A stretch of 52,209 bases of DNA from Mageeibacillus sp. UBA5439 (GCA_002427505.1 DIRJ01000039.1:36619-88827); one strand, 5' to 3'; positions 8,652-18,552 are shown, numbered from the stretch's first letter. Numbers and translations: made by a program. Notes: generated by a model not told the origin, from the letters alone.

Positions 8652-9770
8652 ATGCAAACGGAAAAAGAAAGCAGACCCTATCTGTCCTGGGAACTTATTG
8701 GAAATTTCATGGAAGATGCTTTTGTTGCTTACGGTGTCCCACGTGAGGATGCGAAGATATGTGCAGATGTATTGATGGAAAGCGATCGCCAGGGAATCGA
8801 AAGCCACGGCAGTAATCGTTTCAAGCCAATTTATCTTGATCGCATTAAGGAAGGTATTCTAAATCCTGTAACCAACTACGAAGTGGTGAAGGAAACTCCG
8901 AGTACCTTAGTTGTCGACGCTCATGACGGCATGGGTATGGTCGCCTCCCACAGGACCATGCAAAGCCTGATTGAAAAGGCTCACACTAACGGCATTGCCA
9001 TGGCTGCTGTCCGCAATAGTTCTCACTACGGCATTGCCGGCTATTGGTCTTTAATGGCAGTCAGAGCAGGAATGATCGGTATTACCGGTACTAATGCGCG
9101 TTCCAGTATAGCGCCGACTTTCGGTGTGGAAAACATGTTGGGCACCAATCCTCTGACTTTCGGCATGCCGACGGATGAGGATTTTCCTTTCATGCTGGAC
9201 TGTGCAACGAGCATAAGCCAGCGCGGCAAAATTGAAGTTTACGCGCGCACGGGCCAGGATACTCCTGAAGGTGTTGTGATAGGGCACGATGGCGCGCCCA
9301 TGACTGACAGTCAGGAAATTTTGCAGGGGCTGACCGCCGGCAGCGCTGCCCTGACGCCTCTGGGTGGCATCGGCGAAGAGCTGGGCGGCTACAAGGGCTA
9401 CGGCTATGCCACTGTCGTGGAGATTCTCTCGGCTGCATTGCAGGCAGGCAGTTTCCTGAAGTTGATTACAAATGTCGATGCAGCTGGCAATAAGCGGCCT
9501 TATCATCTGGGACATTTCTTTATTGTTATTGATCCGGAGGCTTTCTGTGGTCTGGAAACTTTCAAGAAAATAGCCGGAGACATCCTGCGTGATTTGCGTG
9601 CCTCTCAAAAAGCACCGGGCCAGGATCGTATTTATACAGCAGGTGAGAAGGAGTGGCTCGTGTGGCAGGAACGCAAGGATAAAGGCGTACCGGTCGGTGA
9701 AGCGGTCCAGAAGGAGTTTATTGCAGTCAGAGATGAGAAAAAACTCCCCTACCGTTTTCCCTTTGAATAA
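8652..9770 (+). CDS. Ldh_2-family malate/lactate-type dehydrogenase
   Basis: A 372-residue member of the Ldh_2 (COG2055) NAD(P)-dependent 2-hydroxyacid dehydrogenases, a fold unrelated to classical LDH/MDH. Family features are DRQGIESHGSNRF near residue 50, the catalytic-His segment VRNSSHYGIAGYW, the NMLGTNPLTFGMP stretch and GGIGEELGGYKGYG. Members act on malate, sulfolactate, ureidoglycolate, 2,3-diketogulonate or delta-1-piperideine-2-carboxylate; the sequence alone does not decide. An AAAAAGGAG site precedes the ATG. A hairpin terminator follows at once, so it ends its transcript. Confidence 0.88.
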   Translation: MQTEKESRPYLSWELIGNFMEDAFVAYGVPREDAKICADVLMESDRQGIESHGSNRFKPIYLDRIKEGILNPVTNYEVVKETPSTLVVDAHDGMGMVASHRTMQSLIEKAHTNGIAMAAVRNSSHYGIAGYWSLMAVRAGMIGITGTNARSSIAPTFGVENMLGTNPLTFGMPTDEDFPFMLDCATSISQRGKIEVYARTGQDTPEGVVIGHDGAPMTDSQEILQGLTAGSAALTPLGGIGEELGGYKGYGYATVVEILSAALQAGSFLKLITNVDAAGNKRPYHLGHFFIVIDPEAFCGLETFKKIAGDILRDLRASQKAPGQDRIYTAGEKEWLVWQERKDKGVPVGEAVQKEFIAVRDEKKLPYRFPFE

Positions 9771-9788
9771 AACTCACTTGTCCACTAA

Positions 9789-9822
9789 AACAGGCCTCTC
9801 TTACCCAGGGGCCTGTTGTTTC
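9789..9822 (+). terminator. Rho-independent terminator after the Ldh_2 gene
   Basis: AACAGGCC (9789-9796) pairs with GGCCTGTT (9810-9817) over a 13-base loop and is followed by a T-rich run. It separates the Ldh_2 gene from the nucleoside operon. Confidence 0.8.
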
Positions 9823-9860
9823 TGTTCTATCTGCCCAGTTTTGTCTTCAAAATTGATCAA

Positions 9861-9888
9861 TTGACTGTTAATATTTACATGTTATAAT
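9861..9888 (+). promoter_or_regulatory. Promoter of the nucleoside uptake operon
   Basis: TTGACT at 9861-9866, a 16-base spacer and a perfect TATAAT at 9883-9888. A palindrome TTGATCAA (9853-9860) abuts the -35 box and could be an operator. The leader runs about 155 bases to the ATPase start and holds two small hairpins (AAGTGT/ACACTT near 9946-9965 and GAAGG/CCTTC near 10009-10029) but no riboswitch I can recognise. Confidence 0.75.
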
Positions 9889-10050
9889 CACTGTACAGCG
9901 ACAAATTGCTCTTCTTATGTCGTTTGTTTTATATGGCTGGGTAAGTGTGTGTTTCAACACTTTCAAATAAATGGAACTCTTTTGCGCGCAATGAGCAAAT
10001 CCCGACAAGAAGGCCTGTGTGGGACCTTCAGAAGAAAGGATTGACGGATC

Positions 10051-11583
10051 ATGAGCAAAAATGTCATAGAGATGGATCACATCACCAAGCGTTTTGGCAA
10101 TTTTACGGCTGTAGATGATGTAACTTTCCATCTAAGACAGGGAGAAATCCATGCCTTACTGGGCGAGAATGGTGCGGGAAAAACCACCCTCGTGAACGTG
10201 CTCTTCGGACTTTATGCTCATGAAGCAGGTACGATCAGAATCAAGGGAGAACCGGCAACCCTCAAGAACCCGAACGATGCCAATGATTATGGTATCGGCA
10301 TGGTGCACCAACACTTCATGCTGGTGCAGAACTTTACCGTTTTAGAAAGCATTATTTTAGGTGACGAACCAACTAAGGCCGGCATCATCAATAAAGGCAA
10401 GGCTCTCGAGAAGGCCCTGGAAATCTCGGAACGCTATAAGCTTGCCATAGATCCGGATGCTGAAATTCGAAATATCACAGTTGGTCAGCAACAGCGTGTC
10501 GAAATTCTGAAAATGCTTTTCCGTGAAAACGAGATTTTGATTTTTGATGAACCTACTGCCGTGCTTACTCCTCAGGAAATTGATGAGCTGATGAGCATAA
10601 TGCGTAATCTGGCTGATGAAGGTAAATCTATTATCTTCATAACTCACAAGCTGAATGAGATTCAGAAGGTGGCCGATCGTGTGACTATTCTGCGCAAAGG
10701 TAAGCATATTGTGACCCTTGATGTGGCTGACACGACAGCAGAAGAAATGTCGGAACTGATGGTTGGCCGTGCAATTGATTTTGATGTTGACAAACCGGAA
10801 ATTGAAAGAGGGGATGTAGTTTTTTCCTGTGAGAACATCACTGTGAAGCGAGAACACTCTACGAAAAACGCAGTGCATGATGTTTCACTTGAGGTTCATG
10901 CGGGTGAGATTGTTTCGATAGCAGGCGTAGACGGCAATGGTCAGTCCGAGCTGGTCTATGCACTGACGGGAATCACCCCTCCTGATGAGGGACGCATTTT
11001 TCTCAATGGCCATGATATCAGCAAAAGCAGTATCCGGGAACGCACAGAAGCCGGTATGGCTCACATTCCTGAAGACCGCCAGCGCTTTGGCATGATCCTG
11101 GACCTTAGTCTTGCTAATAATCTTGTTTTACAAACTTATTATCAACCCCGCTTTCAAAAACACGGCTTTATGCGCTTCGATAGTATCAGGGGCTATGCGG
11201 ATGAGCTGATCGGGCGCTTTGATATTCGCAGCAGTGAGGGCGCCGGCAGTATGGGACGGGCCTTGTCCGGAGGCAACCAGCAGAAAGCGATTGTAGCCAG
11301 AGAACTGGACCGGGAGGCAGATATTATCATAGCTGTACAGCCGGTGCGCGGCCTCGACGTTGGTGCGATCGAATACATACATGGCCAATTGCTGGAGCAG
11401 CGGAATCGTGGCAAGGGCGTCTTGCTGGTTTCTTTTGAACTTGACGAGGTTACCAACCTTTCGGATCGTATTTTAGTTATGTATGAGGGGGAAATTGTTG
11501 CTGATCTGGATCCGGATCAGACTGACGAGCGGGAACTCGGCCTCTATATGGCTGGAAAGAAGAAGGAGGTCGGGCATGTCTGA
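10051..11583 (+). CDS. Nucleoside ABC transporter ATP-binding protein
   Basis: A 510-residue tandem ATPase of the sugar/nucleoside import class (YufO/NupO, BmpA-linked). Domain 1 has Walker A GENGAGKTTL, the signature VGQQQR and Walker B ILIFDEPTAVLTP. Domain 2 has the usual degenerate Walker A GVDGNGQSE, signature LSGGNQQK and PVRGLDVG. With the two permeases and the BMP lipoprotein it should drive import of nucleosides, as in YufNOPQ and streptococcal systems. Its stop overlaps the next start by 8 bases. Confidence 0.93.
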   Translation: MSKNVIEMDHITKRFGNFTAVDDVTFHLRQGEIHALLGENGAGKTTLVNVLFGLYAHEAGTIRIKGEPATLKNPNDANDYGIGMVHQHFMLVQNFTVLESIILGDEPTKAGIINKGKALEKALEISERYKLAIDPDAEIRNITVGQQQRVEILKMLFRENEILIFDEPTAVLTPQEIDELMSIMRNLADEGKSIIFITHKLNEIQKVADRVTILRKGKHIVTLDVADTTAEEMSELMVGRAIDFDVDKPEIERGDVVFSCENITVKREHSTKNAVHDVSLEVHAGEIVSIAGVDGNGQSELVYALTGITPPDEGRIFLNGHDISKSSIRERTEAGMAHIPEDRQRFGMILDLSLANNLVLQTYYQPRFQKHGFMRFDSIRGYADELIGRFDIRSSEGAGSMGRALSGGNQQKAIVARELDREADIIIAVQPVRGLDVGAIEYIHGQLLEQRNRGKGVLLVSFELDEVTNLSDRILVMYEGEIVADLDPDQTDERELGLYMAGKKKEVGHV

Positions 11584-12820
11584 TTCAGGCACTAATAAGG
11601 ATCAGAAGTTCAGGAACAAGCCTCTGCAAGTTGAAAGCAGGAGTCCGCTCCCTGAAGAGGAGTTGTCTCTGCCACAACAGGCACGTTCTAAAGGTTCTTA
11701 CAGCTTTTTTGCTTCCCTGATGGCAATCATAACGGGCCTTCTCGTCGGCGTGATGATCCTTCTGTTTGCGAATCCTTCCCGGGCCGGTCAGGGTTTGTTA
11801 ACTATTCTCAAAGGGGGTATGACCGGCAGCCCCACGCAATTCGGACAGTCAATTGCTACTGCTATACCCATAATTATGACCGGCCTCAGCGTTGCCTTTG
11901 CCTATAAGTCAGGTCTTTTCAATATCGGAGCTTCAGGACAATTCATGGTAGGGGGTGTCTGTGCAGTCTTTGTCGCCATAAAAGGCACAATGATTCCGGG
12001 CTCTGTACTCTGGATAGTCTGCATGCTTGCTGCCATAGCCGGCGGAGCGATCTGGGGCTCTGTTCCGGGTATCCTTAAGGCTTATTTCAAGGTTAATGAG
12101 GTCATCACTTCGATCATGATGAACTATATTGGCATGTATCTGGTGAAAATAATTATTGAACAAACGATTTATGATGCCCGCTATGCCAGAGCGCTGAATG
12201 TTCCTGTGCGCGCAGAGATTCCGACCCTGGGACTTGATACCGCATTTCCGGGTACAAATCTCAACATCAGTCTCCTGCTTTGCCTGATATTTTGCCTGAT
12301 TATTTTTGTTATTTCTTCCCGTACCGTCTTCGGCTATGAACTTACTGCTGTCGGTCTGAACCCTGACGCCTCCCGCTATGCAGGAATTAGTTCTAACCGC
12401 ACTGTGATCATTGCCATGGTGATTGCCGGAGCCCTGTCAGGTATCGGCGGCTTTATGATGTATCTGGGCGGGACAGGCGTTTACATGGAGACTAACGAAA
12501 TTGTTGCCCTGCAGGGTTTTAATGGTATCCCGGTCGCCTTACTGGCCATGAACCATCCGATAGGAGTTTTCTTCACCGGTCTGTTTATCGGCCAAATAAC
12601 CATAGGGGGAGAAAACCTGCAGTTGTTCGGTTACTCAAAAGAAATTATAGATATGATCATTGCCGTCATACTCTACTGTGCCGCCTTCTCCCTGATTTTC
12701 AAACAGATGCTTTATCGTATTGTCAGTTCTATTAAAAAGAGGCGGCAGAAAACAAGGGGAGTGGGGCCTCAGGGACCCGGCAGATATACACCAGCTGACA
12801 AAAAGGAGGTATCCTCATGA
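11576..12820 (+). CDS. Nucleoside ABC transporter permease 1
   Basis: A 414-residue BPD_transp_2-type permease (YufP-like) with about ten membrane segments. It has a long polar N-terminal extension of about 45 residues and a basic, Lys/Arg-rich tail. The coupling region is FGYELTAVGLNPDASRYAGI, typical of the family. The start at ATG 11576 has AAGGAGG 6 bases upstream and overlaps the ATPase stop by 8 bases; the open frame extends back to 11483 but without a ribosome site. It forms the channel with permease 2. Confidence 0.92.
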   Translation: MSDSGTNKDQKFRNKPLQVESRSPLPEEELSLPQQARSKGSYSFFASLMAIITGLLVGVMILLFANPSRAGQGLLTILKGGMTGSPTQFGQSIATAIPIIMTGLSVAFAYKSGLFNIGASGQFMVGGVCAVFVAIKGTMIPGSVLWIVCMLAAIAGGAIWGSVPGILKAYFKVNEVITSIMMNYIGMYLVKIIIEQTIYDARYARALNVPVRAEIPTLGLDTAFPGTNLNISLLLCLIFCLIIFVISSRTVFGYELTAVGLNPDASRYAGISSNRTVIIAMVIAGALSGIGGFMMYLGGTGVYMETNEIVALQGFNGIPVALLAMNHPIGVFFTGLFIGQITIGGENLQLFGYSKEIIDMIIAVILYCAAFSLIFKQMLYRIVSSIKKRRQKTRGVGPQGPGRYTPADKKEVSS

Positions 12821-13770
12821 GAATTATTGCTTTTGTCATGCAACAGACAATGATCTTCTCTATACCGCTGCTTGTGGTTGCCATGGGCGGTATGTATTCA
12901 GAACGCAGCGGTGTTATTAACGTCGGCCTGGACGGCGGTATGATTATGGGAGCCTTCGCCGGTACTATGTTTATCAATCGGATGCAGGGGACCATCTCCG
13001 GTCAGGGCTTGCTCCTGCTGGCGCTGCTGGTGGCAGGACTGACAGGTTTTCTTTTTACAATCTTCCATGCCTTTGCTTCTATCAATCTTAAAGCCAATCA
13101 GGTTATCAGCGGCACCGCCATGAACATGTTCGCTCCCGCCTTTGCTATCTTTTCGGCTCGTTTGGTCTTCGGAACCCAACAAGTACCCTTCAGGGATACA
13201 TTTTTTATCCGTAAAATACCGCTATTAGGTGACATTCCTGTTATTGGCCCGCTTCTGTTTCAAAATGCTTATATTACAACCTATATTGGATTTCTGATTT
13301 TCTTCATTGCCTGGTTTGTGATTCAAAGGACTCCTTTCGGCCTCCGCCTGCGTGCCTGCGGCGAGCATCCGGGCGCAGCTGATACGGTCGGTATTGACGT
13401 CCAGCGCATGCGCTGGGCCGGCACCCTGATTTCAGGCTTCCTTGCCGGTATCGGCGGTCTGGCTTTTGTTGTCCCGACTTCAACCGAATCGAACGCCACG
13501 GTTTATGGCTATGGCTTCCTGTCGCTGGCTGTGATGATTTTTGGTCAGTGGAGGTCAGCAAAAATCCTGGGAGCCGCTTTTTTCTTCGGATTAATGAAAA
13601 CAATCGCTTCGGCTTATTCGGCAATTCCGGGTATAAAGGAACTGCCTATCCCTTCAACGGTATACAAGATGATTCCTTACATTGCCACTTTGATCGTCCT
13701 GATTTTCATGTCTAAACGTTCCCAGGCACCGGCAGCTGAAGGAATACCATACGAGAAAACAGGGCGTTAA
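12817..13770 (+). CDS. Nucleoside ABC transporter permease 2
   Basis: A 317-residue BPD_transp_2 permease (YufQ-like) with eight to nine membrane segments. The coupling loop TPFGLRLRACGEHPGAADTVGID is close to that of bacterial nucleoside and general sugar transporters, and ERSGVINVGLDGGMIMGAF near the N-terminus is diagnostic. Its ATG overlaps the previous stop (ATGA), an AAAGGAGG site lies just upstream, and its own TAA overlaps the start of the phosphorylase gene. Confidence 0.93.
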   Translation: MRIIAFVMQQTMIFSIPLLVVAMGGMYSERSGVINVGLDGGMIMGAFAGTMFINRMQGTISGQGLLLLALLVAGLTGFLFTIFHAFASINLKANQVISGTAMNMFAPAFAIFSARLVFGTQQVPFRDTFFIRKIPLLGDIPVIGPLLFQNAYITTYIGFLIFFIAWFVIQRTPFGLRLRACGEHPGAADTVGIDVQRMRWAGTLISGFLAGIGGLAFVVPTSTESNATVYGYGFLSLAVMIFGQWRSAKILGAAFFFGLMKTIASAYSAIPGIKELPIPSTVYKMIPYIATLIVLIFMSKRSQAPAAEGIPYEKTGR

Positions 13771-15086
13771 TGCGAATTTACGATTTAATTAAGAAAAAGC
13801 GTGATGGCGGTACCCACAGCAAAGCAGAGCTTCGTTTCCTTATTGATTCTTATGTGAGCGGAGATATTCCGGACTACCAGATTTCCGCCTGGCTGATGGC
13901 TGTTTATTTTCAGGGTATGAGCAGTGAGGAAACACTGGACTTTACGCAGGCACTGGTGGAATCGGGTGACCAGGTGGACTTGTCCTCGATTGAGGGAGTC
14001 AAGGTGGATAAGCACTCGACCGGAGGTGTGGGAGATAAAACCTCTCTCATTGTAGGACCAATTGTCGCAGCCTGCGGTTTGAAATTAGCAAAAATGAGTG
14101 GACGCGGTTTAGGCCATACAGGCGGAACCCTTGACAAGCTGGAAGCGATACCCGGTCTGAGCACGGAGCTGTCTGAACAGGAATTTATCGAACAGGTCCG
14201 GAAGACCGGCCTTGCAATTATCAGCCAGACTGCAGATTTGGCGCCGGGTGATAAAAAGCTCTATGCCCTGCGTGATGTTACCGCTACAGTGGATTCCATA
14301 CCTTTGATTGCCGCTTCTATCATGAGTAAAAAACTGGCAGCCGGAAGTGACATTATAGTTCTGGATGTTAAATGTGGCAGCGGTGCCTTTATGAAAAAAG
14401 AGGAAGATGCGGTAAAACTGGCTCAGACGATGGTTGATATCGGTGAAGGTGCCGGACGCAGGACGGCAGCCCTGGTCACGGATATGGACCGTCCCCTGGG
14501 TCAATGTATCGGCAATGCAATTGAAATAACTGAAGTCATTCAGGTTTTGAAAGGTGAAGGTCCGGAAGATCTGCGCGAACTGTGCTTTGCGCTGAGCTCT
14601 GAATTGCTCCAGCTGGCCAGTCCCGAATCAGGTAAAAATTACCAGGCACTTGTCCGGCAAGCAGTGGCTTCAGGCAAAGCACTGGACTGCTTTGCTCAAA
14701 TGGTAGCAGCACAGGGCGGTGATCCCCGGATTACACAGGATGTCAGCCTTTTACCTCAGCCGAAATATTCGGCTGCAATAATAGTACCACAAGACGGCTG
14801 GATCAGCCAGATGGATACGGAAACCTGCGGCATCGCGTCATCTATGCTGGGCGCAGGACGTTTGAAACTGGATGATCAGATTCAGCCCTCAGCAGGAATC
14901 AGACTTCACCGCCGCAGCGGTGAACAGGTAAAGAAAGGTGAGATGCTGGCAGAGCTTTATACAGATGATGAGGCCCTGTTGCCCGCTGCAAAAGCGAAGC
15001 TGGCGTCAGCGTACGTGTTTGCTGAAGAGAAAACAGAAAGCAAGGCCCTTATTCTCGCACGTGTGTACGCGAAGGGTAATAGCTAA
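13770..15086 (+). CDS. pdp: Pyrimidine-nucleoside (thymidine) phosphorylase
   Basis: A 438-residue enzyme that splits thymidine, deoxyuridine or uridine with phosphate to give the base and (deoxy)ribose 1-phosphate. The signature VDKHSTGGVGDKTSL (phosphate and nucleoside binding) and KMSGRGLGHTGGTLDKLE are intact, and AGSDIIVLDVKCGSGAFMK follows. Length fits Pdp/DeoA. It overlaps the upstream permease gene by one base (TAATG), linking uptake directly to cleavage. DeoA and Pdp specificity cannot be separated by eye; Gram-positive length and N-terminus favour Pdp. Confidence 0.94.
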   Translation: MRIYDLIKKKRDGGTHSKAELRFLIDSYVSGDIPDYQISAWLMAVYFQGMSSEETLDFTQALVESGDQVDLSSIEGVKVDKHSTGGVGDKTSLIVGPIVAACGLKLAKMSGRGLGHTGGTLDKLEAIPGLSTELSEQEFIEQVRKTGLAIISQTADLAPGDKKLYALRDVTATVDSIPLIAASIMSKKLAAGSDIIVLDVKCGSGAFMKKEEDAVKLAQTMVDIGEGAGRRTAALVTDMDRPLGQCIGNAIEITEVIQVLKGEGPEDLRELCFALSSELLQLASPESGKNYQALVRQAVASGKALDCFAQMVAAQGGDPRITQDVSLLPQPKYSAAIIVPQDGWISQMDTETCGIASSMLGAGRLKLDDQIQPSAGIRLHRRSGEQVKKGEMLAELYTDDEALLPAAKAKLASAYVFAEEKTESKALILARVYAKGNS

Positions 15087-15143
15087 TATGTTTGGATGCC
15101 TGACACAAGGCTAAAGCCGAGATCAGACCTTAGGAGGTAGAAA

Positions 15144-16277
15144 ATGAATAAGAAGAAGATTTTTGCCCTGATGCTGGCACTGGTGATGATACTTGGTGTT
15201 ATCACTGCCTGCAACAAAGGAGGAGAGGAAGATGCTCTTCATAAAGAAGGCAAACAGGATGCAGACGGCAATGCAGAGATTGCATTGATCACTGACGTAG
15301 GTACCATCGATGACAAGTCATTCAACCAGGGCTCCTGGGAGGGCGTCGTACAATATGCCATAGATAATGACAAAACCTTTAAGTACTTCCAGCCAACAGA
15401 AAAGTCTGACGCAGCTTACATCAACTCCATTAACCTGGCGATTGATGGTGGCGCCAAAATTGTTGTAACGCCGGGTTTCCTGTTTGAAGGACCGATTCAT
15501 ACAGTACAAAATCAGTTCCCTGATGTTCATTTTATCTTGCTGGACGGCTATCCTCATGCGGGTGATTATGTTCCGGATATTTCCGATAACGTAATCGGCA
15601 TTCTTTATGCTGAAGAAGAGTCCGGCTACCTGGCAGGCTATGCAGCAGTTCACGACGGTTATCGTGAGCTCGGTTTCATGGGCGGCATGGCGGTCCCGGC
15701 GGTGGTCCGTTTCGGTTACGGCTTCCTTCAGGGCGCTGACGACGCTGCTGCTGAACTGGGTCTGGCAGCTGGCGATGTTAAGGTGAAATACACCTATGTA
15801 GGCAACTTTGATGCCAGTCCGGAGAATGAATCAAAAGCAGCTTCCTGGTTTCAGGAAGGCACGGAAGTGATCTTTGCCTGCGGCGGCTCGGTCGGTACCT
15901 CAGTGATGAAGGCTGCAGAGAAAGCTGATGCCAAGGTTATCGGTGTTGACGTTGACCAGTATGCTGAATCCGATACGGTAATCACGTCAGCCATGAAAAA
16001 CCTGAAGAAATCAGTTAATGACGCTATCACCAGCATTTATGACGGAACATGGGAAGGCGGCAAAGTTCTAACACTTGATGCTACTCAGGGCTACACTCTG
16101 ATTTCCATGGAAAACGCCCGCTTTAAGAATTTTAAACAGGCTGCCTATGATGAAGTTTATGCGAAACTGGTCGCAGGGACTATTGATATCACTAAGGATC
16201 AGGATGCAGACGGCAACGAGATAGCTGAGCCGACAGATCTTGAATTGTCTCTCGTTACTGTCGAAAACATTAAGTAA
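15144..16277 (+). CDS. BMP-family nucleoside-binding lipoprotein
   Basis: A 377-residue substrate-binding lipoprotein of the Bmp/PnrA/Med family. The lipobox GVITAC puts the lipidated Cys at residue 23. The mature start ALITDVGTIDDKSFNQGSWEG is the ligand-binding signature of purine/pyrimidine nucleoside receptors such as PnrA. It follows the phosphorylase by 57 bases with TAGGAGG before the ATG. Being last, before a strong terminator, is unusual: most such operons put the binding protein first. It is the receptor for the ABC system upstream. Confidence 0.93.
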   Translation: MNKKKIFALMLALVMILGVITACNKGGEEDALHKEGKQDADGNAEIALITDVGTIDDKSFNQGSWEGVVQYAIDNDKTFKYFQPTEKSDAAYINSINLAIDGGAKIVVTPGFLFEGPIHTVQNQFPDVHFILLDGYPHAGDYVPDISDNVIGILYAEEESGYLAGYAAVHDGYRELGFMGGMAVPAVVRFGYGFLQGADDAAAELGLAAGDVKVKYTYVGNFDASPENESKAASWFQEGTEVIFACGGSVGTSVMKAAEKADAKVIGVDVDQYAESDTVITSAMKNLKKSVNDAITSIYDGTWEGGKVLTLDATQGYTLISMENARFKNFKQAAYDEVYAKLVAGTIDITKDQDADGNEIAEPTDLELSLVTVENIK

Positions 16278-16301
16278 ATCCTGCTGAAAGCTAAGCAAAG
16301 C

Positions 16302-16338
16302 AAAAAGGCCCCGGATAAGTTTGTCCGGGGCCTTTTAT
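16302..16338. terminator. Strong, probably bidirectional terminator
   Basis: AAAAGGCCCCGGA (16303-16315) pairs perfectly with TCCGGGGCCTTTT (16324-16336). It has T-rich flanks on both strands and lies between the convergent binding-protein gene and the metal ATPase gene, so it can end both transcripts. Confidence 0.9.
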
Positions 16339-16356
16339 AGGTTCAGATACCGGCTG

Positions 16357-18552
16357 CTATGATTTTTGAATACCGCTGCCCTCTGGCAGCTTTTCAATTT
16401 CCTGCAGATGAGAGTTGCGGAAGATACGGAAACAGTTGAGGATAACTAAGAGCGTTACTCCGACATCAGCGAAAACTGCCAGCCACATAGGCATGTAGCC
16501 GATTGCTGCCAGCAGGAGGAAGAGGAACTTGACTAGCAGAGCGAAGATTATGTTCTGGCGGGCAATATTCATAGTTTTTTTCGAAATAATGACGCCCTTG
16601 AGCAGAGCTGACAAGTTATCCTGCATCAGTACCACGTCAGCTGCTTCAATGGCGGCATCGCTGCCCAGTCCCCCCATTGCCACGCCGACATCGGCTGTCA
16701 TCAGCACCGGCGCGTCATTGATGCCGTCACCGGCAAAACCGGTGGTTCCATTTTTTTCATCGGCATTTATCGCTTCCATCCAGGCAACCTTATCCTGCGG
16801 CAGCAGAGAGGCATGTACCTCATCTATGCCGGCCTCTTTCGCAACTTCGCGTGCAAAAACTTCGTTATCTCCGGTCAGCAGGGCGATGCGTTCCACGCCT
16901 TCTCTGCGCAAAGCCGCGATGGTGTGAGGAGCTTCTGCTTTTAACTCATCACGGATCACAATATGCCCCAGGTAACGGATCTCAGTGGAAGGCGGACCTG
17001 CTTTAATTTCCTCGTAAGAACGGCTGTCCCTGTAGTCGGGTACGATCGCTACATGACTCATGGTCCAGGCCTGACCCTCGCAGCCATCGGCAACAGCACT
17101 TTCGTGCAGACCCAGCATTTTCATTAAAGCAGAGTTGCCCAGATAGACTGTCGCCGGCATTTCAAAGGGGAGGCTGAGTCCGTTAGAATTATCGATTACA
17201 CCGCGAACTCCGTGTCCCGGCAAAGATACGATATCGGAGAGACCTTCTGAAGATAAAGAGAGGCCGAGGGTATCCGCATGGGCAACAATGCTTTGGGCGA
17301 TCGGATGAGTGAAGCTTTGCTCCATAGTAGCGGCCAGAGCAATGAAAGCTTGCCCGTCAACATGATCTTCAGCGTGACTGGCGATCACGCTGAACTTGCC
17401 CTGGGTAAGCGTGCCGGTCTTATCAAAAGCCAGTGTCTTCAAAGTAGCCAGATTCTCCAAATCTGTGCCCCCCCGCACCAAAACACCGTGGCGTGAAGCC
17501 ATACCCAGTCCGGAAACAAAGGTGAGGGGAACTGAAATGACAAAAGCGCAGGGACAGGAGACTACCAGGAAGGTAAGACCGCGGTAGATCCAGGTGAAAA
17601 AACTCTGGCCGGAAAGTAAAGGCGGAAGGACTGAGATCAGAATCGCCAGCAAGACTACAAGGGGTGTGTAGATTCTTGAAAAACGTCTGACCAGTGTTTC
17701 CGTGCGCGCCTTGCGCGAGGAAGCCTGATCAACCATAGCCATGACGCGGCTGGCTGTAGATTCTGCGTAAACTGTTTCCGCTTTCATGCGCAACAGACCA
17801 TCGCCATTGACACTGCCGCTCAGCACCTGACTGCCTGTTTCTGCTTCCAGCGGCACCGATTCACCGCTTATGGCCGCTGTGTTGAGACTGCTGAAGCCAC
17901 TTATAATAAGCCCGTCAGTAGGAATAAGTTCTCCGGGCTGAATCTCCAGAATATCTCCTGCTTTAATGTCAGCCGGATCAATCCGCCTGACACCTTCATC
18001 AGTGACCAGGTTGGCGTAAGGAGCGGCTATGTCCAGCAAATCAGTAATGGACTGCTGCGATTTGCCGACAGCATAATGTTCCAGATTTTCACCAATCTGG
18101 TAAAGAATCATGACCAGGGCGGCTTCAGGGTATTCTCCCAGGATGACCGCACCCACAGTAGCCACAGACATGAGAAATTCCTCGTCCATGATAAAACCGG
18201 ATAAAAGCTTTTTCACAGCGTTGATCAAGACTTCGTAGCCGGCCAGAAGCCAGGCGGCTATCATGAGGGCGATGGAGATGCTTCCTGCAGCAAAGGCATA
18301 TTTAGCAACAAGACCACTGCTGAAAGCTGCAATAGAAACAAAAAGAAGAATGAGGTTCAGCTTTTCTTCGTCCTCACTTCCGTGTGCAGCGTGATCGTGA
18401 CCGTGTGCAGCGTGATCGTGAGCTAAAGCACAAGCTGTTCCCTCACAAGAAGAAGTCAGAACAATTTTTCTGTCCTCCGCTTTTTCTCCCAAATTACAAT
18501 TGACCTGGCAATTGGAATTCCGATCGTCTTCTTTCAATACGTTTTTAATCAT
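16357..18552 (-). CDS. Zn/Cd-transporting P1B-type ATPase
   Basis: A 731-residue heavy-metal efflux ATPase of the ZntA/CadA (P1B-2) group. Visible motifs: CPC in VSCPCAFVIS, the phosphorylated Asp in DKTGTLTQG, the His-Pro dipeptide in SFTHPIA, the hinge GDGINDAP and the late DVGVTLLVILNCFR with the Asp-x-Gly typical of Zn/Cd pumps. There is no N-terminal GMTCxxC domain. Instead the first 70 residues carry several Cys and a His-rich duplication (HDHAAHG twice). It lies about 36 bases downstream of the ArsR-type repressor gene in the same transcript, giving metal-induced efflux. Confidence 0.94.
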   Translation of the reverse strand: MIKNVLKEDDRNSNCQVNCNLGEKAEDRKIVLTSSCEGTACALAHDHAAHGHDHAAHGSEDEEKLNLILLFVSIAAFSSGLVAKYAFAAGSISIALMIAAWLLAGYEVLINAVKKLLSGFIMDEEFLMSVATVGAVILGEYPEAALVMILYQIGENLEHYAVGKSQQSITDLLDIAAPYANLVTDEGVRRIDPADIKAGDILEIQPGELIPTDGLIISGFSSLNTAAISGESVPLEAETGSQVLSGSVNGDGLLRMKAETVYAESTASRVMAMVDQASSRKARTETLVRRFSRIYTPLVVLLAILISVLPPLLSGQSFFTWIYRGLTFLVVSCPCAFVISVPLTFVSGLGMASRHGVLVRGGTDLENLATLKTLAFDKTGTLTQGKFSVIASHAEDHVDGQAFIALAATMEQSFTHPIAQSIVAHADTLGLSLSSEGLSDIVSLPGHGVRGVIDNSNGLSLPFEMPATVYLGNSALMKMLGLHESAVADGCEGQAWTMSHVAIVPDYRDSRSYEEIKAGPPSTEIRYLGHIVIRDELKAEAPHTIAALRREGVERIALLTGDNEVFAREVAKEAGIDEVHASLLPQDKVAWMEAINADEKNGTTGFAGDGINDAPVLMTADVGVAMGGLGSDAAIEAADVVLMQDNLSALLKGVIISKKTMNIARQNIIFALLVKFLFLLLAAIGYMPMWLAVFADVGVTLLVILNCFRIFRNSHLQEIEKLPEGSGIQKS
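18380..18421 (-). repeat. Exact 21-base tandem duplication coding a His-rich motif
   Basis: 18380-18400 and 18401-18421 are identical and in frame, each encoding HDHAAHG in the cytosolic N-terminus of the metal ATPase. The perfect nucleotide identity points to a recent duplication or slippage. Confidence 0.9.

Noticed and set aside
9925..9990. Purine riboswitch upstream of the nucleoside operon (ATATGG and GTTTCAAC fragments)
   Set aside because: The required P2 and P3 stems around these fragments do not form, and the order of conserved bases does not match the aptamer.
11483..11575. Longer N-terminus for nucleoside permease 1
   Set aside because: It would lie inside the ATPase gene; a strong AAGGAGG site places the start at 11576.
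16529..17587. Plus-strand open frames opposite the metal ATPase
   Set aside because: Shadow frames of a strongly conserved P-type ATPase gene.
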